Assembly: GCA_964030785.1 (NCBI GenBank)
Contig: OZ034967.1
Location: 51,861,533 to 51,925,532 of the forward strand
Source: Siderastrea siderea
Lineage: Eukaryota > Cnidaria > Anthozoa > Scleractinia > Rhizangiidae
Direction of reading: 5' to 3'
Length of the DNA: 64,000 bases
Shown one piece after another: positions 1 through 11,262 of this stretch. The notes beneath the pieces were generated by a model, which saw only the letters and a list, made by a program, of their open reading frames with translations, had not been told where the DNA came from and did no database searches. Each line of letters begins with the position of its first letter. The stretch's first letter is position 1. The position numbers and the translations under genes are program-made.

Positions 1-61
1 CGGACAGGACTTTAGTTAGTTTGATTAGCTTTCGGAAGAGCTGATGCTGTCATCTCATAAT

Positions 62-468
62 AACAATAGTAATAACATAACATAACATAAACTTTATTTA
101 CACATTCGGATTTTTAGAGTAGCAATTGCTGCTAGTATCTCCGAATGAAAAACAAAAATAACTAAAAAATAAGCTAAGAACTATTTACATCAATCAATAA
201 TTTCACACTCATTTAAAATAACTTACAATATTTTCTAAGAATAGAATTAAAACTATTTACATTAAGAGTAGTTCAAGCTATGTCTGGCAACGAGTTCCAT
301 TGATTAGTGGCAGAATAAGTAAATGAATTTAAACCATGTGTAGTGGTCGGAAGGACGCGCTTTCTGGCCCCGCTAAGACCATAGCCTGAAGTTCTTTCGA
401 TAAGGCGCGAACTCAGGTAAGAGGGCGCGAGACCATTCACACATTTATAAACCAGAACAAGCATTTCC
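62..468 (-). mobile_element. 5'-truncated LINE 3' end
   Basis: On the minus strand 464-273 encodes the C-terminal tail typical of CR1/L2-type non-LTR retrotransposon proteins: the motifs NGLAPSYLSS and NQWNSLPD match the usual 'LAPxYL...LWNxLP' block after the reverse transcriptase. The frame ends at a stop at 273. Beyond it comes AATAAAGT and then short repeats of the ATAAC/GTTAT type at about 62-90, which look like the element's own 3' tail. The 5' side stops abruptly near 468, where GAT-rich sequence begins, so this is a dead 5'-truncated copy. Family assignment is by motif only. Confidence 0.7.
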
Positions 469-903
469 CTTAGATTACAATGATGATGATAATAATGATG
501 ATGATAATACGTTTACCGTCAATGTCTCGCGTGACTAGTATTCTTTTGGAGTTTTAACTGAACATTGAAAGGAGTTTTTCGCGCAGTTTGTGCCACCTCG
601 GAGACCGTAGACGTAAACTGATCGAAAGCAAAAATTCATAAGCCTTTACCTTTACGTCGGCTTAATGAGAGAAAATATATTTCTCCCACACGGCTTCTGC
701 TTTAACCGGATAACACAAAACTACAACAAATTAAAAGCCAGGTCCAAGAGCTTTTTGCGTCTTTCAATAGCACGCGAACCCTGAAGCTCATGATCCAGAC
801 CGCGGGATGAATGAAAAGGTCAAATCCATACGCTGTGACTGGTGATTTAATAATAAGCTTTAATGACAAAACCATTTTAGAAATGAAAATATATACCTGG
901 TTT

Positions 904-998
<95 letters not shown>

Positions 999-1603
999 TA
1001 TATTTGGAAAATGGCATGAGATGCATAAAAAATGACTAAGAATGAAATAAATAAGGAATAAATAAAAGGGAAACACAGCCGCCCCAAATTAAGACAAAAG
1101 CCTTACAGCTCATGAATGGGATAAAGCTGCTTTTGTGTCTCTCAGTTCCCGAGGGAGGAATGGTCACTCTGCGTTTGATTCTCAAGTTCTGCACAATACA
1201 GTGTTGTACGTTCTTATCACCAATCCAAGGCAATTCCTGTTTTACGATTCCCTGAATTTTGAAGAACGGCACTATTTGTTACTCAAAACGCACTGTAAGC
1301 ATTGAAAACTGAGAAATACCAAAGACTTCAGTCAATGCAAATTTATCCAATATCCCTTTGTAACTGCAACAGCAAGAGCCTTTATTTCTAGCGAAATCAC
1401 CAATGTTGAACTGATGGAGATTGCGGCCAAAAGTCGAGCAAGAGTTAAAAAGCCGAATTCGGTAAATCAGACTTTCGCAAAAATAGATGGCAGAGAAATT
1501 AAATCGAGGACCCTATAAAGGTAACTTTTAATGCATTGTTCATTTATAAGCTTAAGATTGAGTGGGCAAAAATAGTGATGGAACAGAAAGTAAAGTCACT
1601 TAC
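469..1603. other. Non-coding stretch left of the last seen exon
   Basis: Holds GAT-type simple repeats (about 480-508), the TA microsatellite at 908-995 and otherwise unremarkable AT-rich sequence. The next exon of gene 2 downstream of 1604 should start in phase 1; I found no convincing one. One candidate acceptor near 1258 leads to only about a dozen codons before a stop and was not accepted. Confidence 0.5.
908..995. repeat. (TA)n microsatellite
   Basis: About 44 uninterrupted TA units. Three apparent reading frames of alternating Ile-Tyr cross it on both strands; they are products of the repeat and not genes. Confidence 0.98.
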
Positions 1604-1669
1604 CTCCTCCTCCTCCACCACCGCTGCTTCCTCCACTGTTACACAGACCACATTTTTTCTGACACTTAG
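1604..1669 (-). CDS. Gene 2 exon E2: ShKT C-terminal half plus Gly/Ser linker
   Basis: Acceptor CCCTCAG, donor GTAAGTGAC, 66 bases, phase 1 to 1. Encodes KCQKKCGLC followed by a Ser/Gly-rich run ending in six glycines. The three cysteines complete the six-cysteine ShKT domain begun in the exon at 1965-2042. Confidence 0.8.
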
Positions 1670-2857
1670 CTGAGGGAAAAAAAGGATTGTGTTGGTGACC
1701 GGTCTTCCAAAAAAAAAAGAGAAAGAAAGAAAAAACAAAAACAAACGAACAAAGAAAGAGGAAAAATAAAACAGCTGGTAAAAACAAAGTATAATTATAC
1801 AGAACTTTCTGAATCTTTATATTTGGGAAGTGTTCTTAAACTGTCACCCGATAATTTGATCTTCTTGTGAACGAAATGTTGTTCTTTGGGCGAATAAAGG
1901 CCCAAGATTGCCTACGAGAAGAAAACGCGTACGTAACCATGTAATCCTAAGGGCATCAGCTCACCTTTCACAATTGCATTGTACCGGCAATTATAAGGGG
2001 TACCATACCGACCGCAATTGGAGGATATGTCTCTGCACTCAGCTGTGCAAAAGAGGAAACAACGTCAAAATGGTTAGTACGGTAATTTTATTCAAATTAA
2101 TAATAAACAAAATGAAATACAAAAACTTGTAATTGCAACAGCAGGAGCCTTTTATTTCTAGCGAAACCGGCAAGGTTCTACTAATGGAGATTGCCTAAAA
2201 ATCTAGCAAGAGTTAAAAAGCCGAAAAAGGTTACGCTTCTAATCGTGCAAACAGTGGTCAAGCGTAAACTGCAATAGAAATTGATAGCAAAGAAATTAAA
2301 TCGAGGATCCTATGAACGCAACTTTCAATGCATTGTTCATTTATATAATTGCGTGGGCAAAAATTGTGATGGAACTGAAAGCAAAGTCACTTACCTCCTG
2401 CTCCTCCACCACCGCTGCTTCCTCCGCTGTTACACAGATTACAGGTTTTCTGACACCGTGCTGAGGGAAAAAATGATTTTGGTTGTGACCGGTCTTCCAA
2501 AAAACAAACAAACAAACAAAGAAAAAGGAAAATAAAACAGCTGGTAAAAACAAAGTATATTTATACAGGACTTTCTGAATCTTTACATTTGGGAAGTGTT
2601 CTTAAACTGTCACCCGATAATTTGATCTTCTTGTGAACGAAATGCTGTTCTTTGGGCGAATAAAGGCCTTTGATTGCCTAAGAGAAGAAAACGCGTACGT
2701 AACCATGTAATCCTAAGGGCATCAGCTCACCTTTCACAATTGCATTGTACCGGCAATTATAAGGGGTACCATACCGACCGCAATTGGGGGATGTGTCTCT
2801 GCACTCTGTGAACAAGAAGAAACAACATCAAAATGATTTATGGTAATTTCATTTTCA

Positions 2858-2895
<38 letters not shown>

Positions 2896-3980
2896 TAATA
2901 ATAATAATGATACTGATGATGATGATGATAATATAAAGGAATTACTTTAAGTTTCTCGTGTTGTATTCATTTTATACATATTAGTATTTAAGAGACTTTG
3001 AACATTTTAGCGGGATTAATGCTCTATACTCATTTTAATAGAAGTTAGGCTCAAAAATTAGCTGCATAGGCTACGTTCGCGCTCTGCGCATGCTATTTAG
3101 GGACATAGCATATAAACGTCTTGTACTGCTATAATAATAATAGTAAATAAAATATAATACAAAAGCTCCATTTTTTTCCAGGCGACAGGGCGTAATTCCA
3201 TCAATTATCCACCTATGTGTTCTTTCTCACTACATCTTTTTTTTTTTGCTCGATGTTAAAAGGCTATATTGTGTCACTAGTTCGGATAGAGGAGTAGGGG
3301 TGGGGCAAGAAATTGGTCACTGAGCTAGTCTTGGTCCCCACTACTACCCCTTCACACTCTTGGACCAGGGAAAGTGTGTACACAAAACAAGACTCAAGTC
3401 GCGAATTTGGCAGATATTCATTTTATACTATGAGTACGATAGCATTGCGTAACTGGTTTATTCCATACATATAGGGTCGCGAATAACCTAGCATGAAACT
3501 GGTGGGGATCGGCCGAAATTTCCGATCTGTTTTCAAACATGTTCAAATATTTACCAAGACTGTCCTGCGTTCTGAAAATTTTTGCACTTTATCAGTGATA
3601 CTGGCTGGCTATTTGCCGAAGGTGATCCGGACATTTCGGAGGACTCTCCGAATTTCAGACTTCCGTTAACTTTTGGAAGTTTTTCAACGATCGTGGAATA
3701 CTACCAAGGACATTTTGAAGGAAGATCCAGAGATGCTGTAGCTATTATCCCAGAACGCATTCAGTACTCTTCGAAACAACCCTTTCAGTTTTTACAACAC
3801 TGGCTTGTCATTCATCATTAAAGCCAACATGCAGCGGACTGTGCCGTCTGCCGTCTGCCTGGCTGGACTTCATAAGGGACTGTTTGCTGTGACTCAGAGC
3901 CTGTGTTTTTTTTTCATTTACCCAAAACTTGCTCCAATTGATAACTGTTGCACCTTAAGATGTGTTCTTTTCGGCATTTA

Positions 3981-4014
<34 letters not shown>

Positions 4015-7000
4015 TCTCAAAGCAGAATCTTTAACTTTTCTTAAAATCGCGATATATTGTACTCGACCGTATGTCATTTTAATTTATGTAATAAAATTAA
4101 AATGGGGGTCACCGTGCTCGTTTAGGAGAAAACGACACTTTATTTCTCTGAACGCAGCTTAGTTTTCAAAGAAACCCTACAAGTTCCGAACGTGCACGCG
4201 CTCGTGTGCGCGCTATTTACGCAAAAATGCTGCACAAAAAGGAACAATGCACAATGCAATGGAATGGAATTATCTGAAATCCATCGATCAAATTCAGAGT
4301 ATTGCTAGTTGGCTAACTTGAAATTCCCAAAAACGTACTTTGCTTCCATTCACGCAAATTATCAAAACCAACCTTTTGTTTGAAAGATGTAAAATTGAAC
4401 AACGTTAACGAAAAATAATTTTCATAGCCAACGTCTGAAAATAAGGTCAGCTGTGCCTTGTGTGTAGCAGTCCATTCTGGATTCAACGCCAATGCAGGAA
4501 TGCCGGATCATCCTCTGGGTTGGGTACGTGATGAGTTTGCACTTAAAATCTAAATTACTTAAGTAGCGAAAAATTAACTTATACCCCCCTCCCCCCGCTA
4601 CTGAGGCAAATGAAACCAGGCTGAAACTTCAAGCCATTAAAGATTAGCAGCAGAACATGACGACAGCCTCTTTTCTGAAAACACTGGTAAACTTAGAACT
4701 GGACTAAGCTGCCACCACAATTTTAACAGACAAAAGTCATGAGATTGAGAAGGATTTTGATCACTTTTCTACTTTGTAAAGATCTGGACAGGGTATTTGC
4801 CAGTCACTGGCCGGCTACCAAGAAGATTGATTCGAAATCTAAACCATCAGAAACCAGAAAAAAGAAGCAACAGAAACAGAAGGGAAACAAGAGATTACAG
4901 CTTCAGATAACGGAAGGAAAAGAGCATGTGTTAGATTAAGGTCCCCGGGGAGGAACACTTCTTGAACCCCTCAGGACAATGAACCAGAGACTGAGACTGA
5001 GCCTGCAACTGCAGTCGATTGAGGAAGCTTTTTTGCGTGATCTACTGCATTCCAACTGTTTTTCTGGAGAAGCTGCTGAGCTAGTTCGAGACTTTAGCAG
5101 CGACGTAGCTCATACCAAAAAATCGCGCTAGTCATACAACTACCTATTGAAGTTGTTGTTCAGTTAAAAAATAAACAGCAACAGAACATTAAGCTTTTCA
5201 GCGGTACTTATATACTTCTCGTTAGTCTAGTTTACATTTAAGGTTTAAAAGACAACATTCTCTCATAAAGTTAGTTATTTACTTTTTGCCTTTACCATTC
5301 ATATCACTGATTAATGCTAGGATTTCGTGTTGTCCTTTTGGGAGGGAAGCTTCGATGCATTTAAACAGGTTTCATCTCAGTTTCCCAAAGAAAAAATATG
5401 GACATACTATATTTGAAATAAAACTTAAAGCCCCCCCCCTTTCTTGTTTTATTTTACTTCAAGCCTCCCTCCCCCATCCTTTCATTGTTTTTTACTTAAT
5501 GTCCCCTCTGGTTTTTCAGCCCCTCCTCCTAACAATTATTGCACAGTCTCTCACTGAAGCAAAAACAGTCAATGGGGCGATCACGTCTCAACTCAAATAT
5601 ACTGTAAACAAACGTCAAAAAAGTGTACTACCGATCACCCGTTTGCAGGCTTACTGACAGAAAAGTTACGACCAGTTTTCAAACGAAGATATTAGCAGGC
5701 CAAAAGTACGAGGTACTTGCACATACATGGGATCGAAGCCATAGGAAACTGAAGCCGGCATAAGATCGGGCACAATTTGAAAGCAAACTTTATTGCACGA
5801 CAACGAAAGCTCTGTCCTCTGTTGAGGCTCCTTTACATTCTCATAAGCGGGGAATATAATCGAATTGGGCCTGAGAAGAGGGAAAATAAGGCGATTAGGG
5901 TGAGGTAATAATAAACAAGCAAGGGGGGATGGGAATGGGGAAAAGCTTCTTTTCCATTCTCATTTGGATATATAATCGAGCGGATGCTAAGGAGATTACA
6001 ACTGAAGGTTGGGTGAGGAAACCTAACCATGCAGGAGGCACCGGAAAGCTATTAAGCAAGACGGAGACAAATTTCTTTCGTTTTCCGTTTGCCGACTGAA
6101 GGGACCTCTGCACTTTACAATGACTATATGCAGGTAAATCTAAAACAAAAAATTCCGAAGCGAATTTGAACCAATAGTGCACTTCGACAGTTGACATGAG
6201 TGTTTCGTGTGAACTAACCTCCTCCTCCGCCGCCGCCGCCACTTCCGCCACCACCACCACCACCACCGCCGCCGCTACTGCATTTGTTACAGCTCTTCTT
6301 GCACATGTCTGAGGAAAGACATATATACCCAGATATTATTTTTAATGCAAGCAATGTAAGCAACATTTCCGCCACATTTTAGCGGTTATATTCATTTCGC
6401 TTACTCTTTACCTCTAAGCTTGTAAGGAAAGATATATCAAACGCTAAAGTTGAGATTTCGTTCCGTTTCTTTTTTTTTTCAAGTTCTCCAACGCTTTGAG
6501 TTTCTTTAAAGAAAACACCACCAAGAGTCGTTTTTTTCAACTACTCGCACAGTTTCTTTTATTTTTAACACGCCTTATCGCGTATCAATCATTATTTATT
6601 TACCTAAAACTCGAGCGCAAATACACAAAAATACAAAAATATACCAAAAATAAAAAACAAAAATGTTTTATAATTACATGCAAGCAAAAAGCCCGCTATA
6701 CTATACGAATAACGAAGCCACCACCAGTGACAAATACAGAGTTTGCTTCTTTAGAACAACGTTTCTTCTGTATGTAGTGTATCTGCTCTCGAGTGCACGT
6801 GGCATGTAATACATACATAATATCCATGGAATATTTATGTAGCTTGTGTCAGCCAATGAGAACACAAATAGCTAATGAGAACACAAATCAGAGCAACTCA
6901 TTCCGAATCTCTTAGATGAAATGCACAAATTGCAGCTAGTTCTCTTTGTGTTAACAGCTGAAGTTGTTCCTTCCTTGTTCCTTTTTATTTCTTTGTTGGA

Positions 7001-10000
7001 CTAATTGAACTCACGAACAAAATAGCTTCTTTAATTAAGGATTTATTTCGTTAATTAGTTAAAATAAATAGTTAAAATAATTTCAACAATTAAGGGATAA
7101 AAACAAACATAACTTCATATTCTCACCGCTTAAAGTCCTGTATCCTCTCCCTTGTCTAAAACGAAAGTTACATTTTTGTGTATTTCGCTGTGCCTTCGAC
7201 CACCAGGGACAAATATAGGGGTCACTGTCTTGGCACGATGTGTCCACTGTTGAAAAGCAAACAACTTAACCATCAACAAATAGACGACATGTACAGAAAA
7301 ATACCAATCAAATAGACGAACGTACAGCTGTAAAATTACAGAGATCATATAAGTTACTGATACAAAGAAAGAAACTCAGTTACGGCATGTTTACTTAGTG
7401 AAAAGGAAGCAATAGTTTTGCTTAGCCTTGCTTTCCTACCATTGCATCGTCGACAACTCTTTGGACATGTATCCCAAAGGGGAAACCTCTTCTCAATGTA
7501 GTACATTGTATTCGGTTGAGCGGTTCTCCAGCAATGTCCTGCAGCAGCTCGAACTGGACAGTTGCTTGCCTTGTCCTCACAAGGTCCTAAAAAAAGGAGA
7601 AAAACAAACATTTCATTCTTTAATTTCATTCTTCTCCCCTCCTACATAACTTCAGGAGCATTGAAGCCACATAATTAAACTCAGTCAAACTTACAATATT
7701 ACGATGGCGACGGTTATGAGAACGCCAATTAAACGTCTAACTGGCAAAACAGTAGATGTACGGGTACGTTATACATTTTGTGCGTTTTCTTAAGGGGCCT
7801 TCACACGACAAACTTAAGTTTGCAAACTCGTGTTGGCAAACTCAAGTTGGTGTGTGTGAACGGCACAAAAACAGTTGGCAAAGATGTTGACAAACTGTTG
7901 GCGACAAATAGAACTTGTCTCTATTCTCGCCAACTTTTTCGTGTTGGCAAACTCGAATTTGACGTGTGAACGATTGGCAAATGTGTGTTGCTATCTTTCA
8001 ACCAATCAAAATACGCGCTTTAGTCACGTGATTTGCGTGACACTTCACAAGATGGCGGACGAAGATCGCGATGCGACGTTCAAATTTATTGAAGAAATAC
8101 ACAATAATCCTGCTGTTTGGGACGTTTCATCGCCATCCTATAAGGACACAAATCTTAAACAAAAGTTGATGGAACAGATCGCCGAAAAGCTGAATTTGAA
8201 AGGCGGTAAGTAAAGTTTTTTACACTCAGATTTCACTCCTCGTTCGTGCAAATTGGCGTGTGTTTTGAGTTGACGCGAGTTTGACGTGTGAAGGCATGAG
8301 TTTGCCAACTTTTTAAAGTTTGCCAACACGAGTTTGCAAACTTTAGTTTGACGTGTGAAGGCCGCTTTATCGTCCTTGCAAGAAATAACGTGTACGTAAT
8401 GACCAAAGTCAAGGTTTTGTGGAGAACTTGAACATACGACGGTGAATTCCTAAATTTACGTATCTAAATGACCCTACCAACTCAGCTCTTTGATGGTGTG
8501 CCACCTTGGACCACTTGCAGGAGTTCCAAAGGGTGAAGTTTAAAACAATATTAACAAGTTTGATCCCACAGACGCTTTACATAGTGTTGCCGTCCTTATT
8601 TCGTAAGGTCCCTGTTAAGGTACAGTTGCGTGATTTGTCGGGTCCCACTCTATTCAAGACTTACTTCAAAGAATTACAACTATGTAACTGTTAATTGTTC
8701 TATAATAGATATACTACAACAGTTATTGACTCTCAGCTTATTGCAGCATCACGTCACTATTTTTGGAGACCATTCACTTTTTACTATCTTCTTCCAAAAT
8801 TTTCGGAACAAATGTAACGTCCAAAAATTAAACTGTTCCAAACAAAAGAATTAAAAGATCCAACAATTAAAAGATTTAAATTTTTTATAACAGGCTTTTT
8901 TCACTGCGTTTGTTACACACAAGAAACTAAAACTTTTCAAGATATCGTATTCCAAAACGCTTTCTTGGCGATACAATTTTCTTTTCTTTCTCAAATCGAG
9001 CCAAGCAATGAATTTTCGTGAAAAATCGTTTTGGGGGGAGGGGAATTGGCTTCACTTAACCCGTACAAATGTCTTAAGTTTATGCAATCCACTCAGAGCA
9101 AATCATTGATATTTTCCAGGAAAGAACAATGCCTTTAATGCTTTTTCACAGGAAATCATTAATTTCTTGAGAGCTGGGTCATACAGTGAAAGCTTTGGCT
9201 GCCATTTTTTAATGTCCTACCTTGCCGTGTACAAAAATTGCCAACACAGTTACAATCCCTGAATCGCTCATTTACTAATGTTTTAGTTAGCTTCTGCAAT
9301 GAGCAATTTCGTAAGTTTTAATTTCGTTAAGTTTCCATAACACCAGGGCTAATACTGAAATGGTGAAAAAACGACAAGAGCAACAAACACACACACACAA
9401 ACAAAACAAAACACAGGAAACAAGGAACTACCATTGTAGTCTCACGATACCAGTATGATACTTACTTTGTCCAGGACAAAGATTGGTGTTGCAGTGCTTT
9501 TTCTGTTTTGTTAAATGCAGACTGTTGGCAGGGCATGATCTTGAGCGAACCTGAACCCCACCCCCACAGGTCTTGCTACAACCCCCGTAAGATCCCCAAC
9601 TGCCGCAACCACCTGACAATAAAGATCACATTAAATACACATTACCGCTTGACCTGAATACCAGTACTCCATGACGTGTACATATTATTTAGCTTACTTT
9701 ATTAGGGGAAACCAACGTGAATTTCAAAGAATTGCGTAAAATTAAATTGCGTTGATTTCTTGAAGCGTTGTTTACGGCGACCTTGACTTTCCATACACCG
9801 GTCGGACGCTCTAACCACTGAGCTACTGGGAGACTCGTGGCGAGCATAGGTCATATTTGCTGAGTACGTGGTGACACGTGTCCTGCATACTGCTAGGATC
9901 AGCAATGTCGAAGTGCCCTATAGGTGATAAATAAAGAAAGATGATGAATTTTGAAGGTCGGAGAAGAAATAAGAAAAAGGTGGCTGGTATTCAACATTTT

Positions 10001-10545
10001 GATAGCGTGGGATAAGATTATTCATACGTACGAAAAGCTTGGTGTTTTTTCCTGTGGTTTAGGAAACTTACCAGGATATTGTTCCTCGCAAGCCTTTGTC
10101 ATAATGCTCTCCAGTTTGGGTAACAATTGCGAATAACTGGAAACTCTTATGACATCATCGTTAGAACTGGCAATCTCTTGGAGTTCTCTTGTAGCGATAG
10201 CATCTGTATTTCCAATGCCAACGGCAATTCTTCTGACGCCTGCCTCCTGCATTGAAAGAGAGTGAATTGTGGCTTTCGTGATAAGTAATTACATGATTAT
10301 TGAGTGTAATATTGAGCTGATAAATTAGACAAATTAGCAGTAGCAAAATTAACTTACAGTAGCAAACTTCTCAAACGGACTCCATTAAAAGTTCATTAAA
10401 AGTTCACCTGGGAAGTATTCAGACATTACCAGTGATCTTTGAAAGCTTTCGAAAGTAGTCTGTTTAAATGCCACACCGTCTGTCTAAAGCGACAAAGGGT
10501 CCTTCGGTTTCTTTCTTTCTTTCTATCTTTCTTTCTTTCTTTCTT

Positions 10546-10595
<50 letters not shown>

Positions 10596-11226
10596 GTCTT
10601 TCTTTCTTTCTTTCTTAACGGAATCTGTGTTTGGCTAGTCAGTGCATTAGTAACTGAGGAAGCATGTGGAACACAATTTATGCTGGTTAACTGTGAGGAA
10701 GTGAATAACCTTTAAAATTCTTCTACTTACTTACAAGGCGCTTCATGGTCTGGCCCCCACATATCTATCGGAACTGCTCACTCTCTATAAGCCATCGCGC
10801 TGTCTACGCTCTGAAATCTCTAATCTACTCGTAGTCCCCAAATATAGAACAAAATTGTCCGGAGAAAGAGCCTTTGCAGTTGCAGCTCCTACATTATGGA
10901 ATAAACTGCCTAATGCGATCAAGAACTCTCAATCTGTAGCCGCTTTCAAAACGAGTTTGAAAACCTTCCTTTTTAAGAATTAATCATTATTATTATTATG
11001 TTTAGTTCTGGCTTTGAATAAACATTGTAAATTAGTATAGATTATAGTATATATTTTTCATTGTAAATTAGTATTAGTATTAGAGTCTCTTTAATTTGCA
11101 TAATTGTAAGAGCACTGCGACTCTGTTTAAGTGCTCCTAAAACTGATTATTATTATTGTTAAATGTACTTAAGATTTTTCATTAAATTATGTTAACAGTT
11201 AATTATTTTGAAATAAAAATTGTTTC

Positions 11227-11262
<36 letters not shown>

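Larger units (their letters stand above)
1340..2850. repeat. Tandem duplication of a ShKT exon pair (about 769-base unit)
   Basis: The block 1340-2110 and the block 2110-2850 are near copies in direct orientation, including introns: for example GTAACTGCAACAGCAAGAGC at 1361 matches a sequence at 2130. Each holds one N-half and one C-half ShKT exon, so the duplication added one complete ShKT-Gly unit to gene 2. Confidence 0.9.
2806..6218. other. Long intron between exons C7 and D1
   Basis: AAT microsatellites at 2857-2932 and 3980-4014; otherwise AT-rich. The frames at 3582-3821 (+) and 4739-4939 (+) show no domain I recognise; the second is Lys/Gln-rich. I see no further ShKT exon. Confidence 0.5.

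Noticed and set aside
702..1087. Open frames of alternating Ile-Tyr on both strands
   Set aside because: They are translations of the TA microsatellite.
1036..1272. Minus-strand frame as a terminal exon of gene 2
   Set aside because: In the phase required by exon E2 it meets a stop after about a dozen codons; the long frame needs another phase.
4739..4939. Lys/Gln-rich plus-strand frame
   Set aside because: No recognisable domain, no splice or promoter support, lies in a gene 2 intron.
9775..9855. A functional tRNA gene
   Set aside because: Only the A-box side is tRNA-like; the acceptor stem and B-box are decayed and no anticodon loop is clear.
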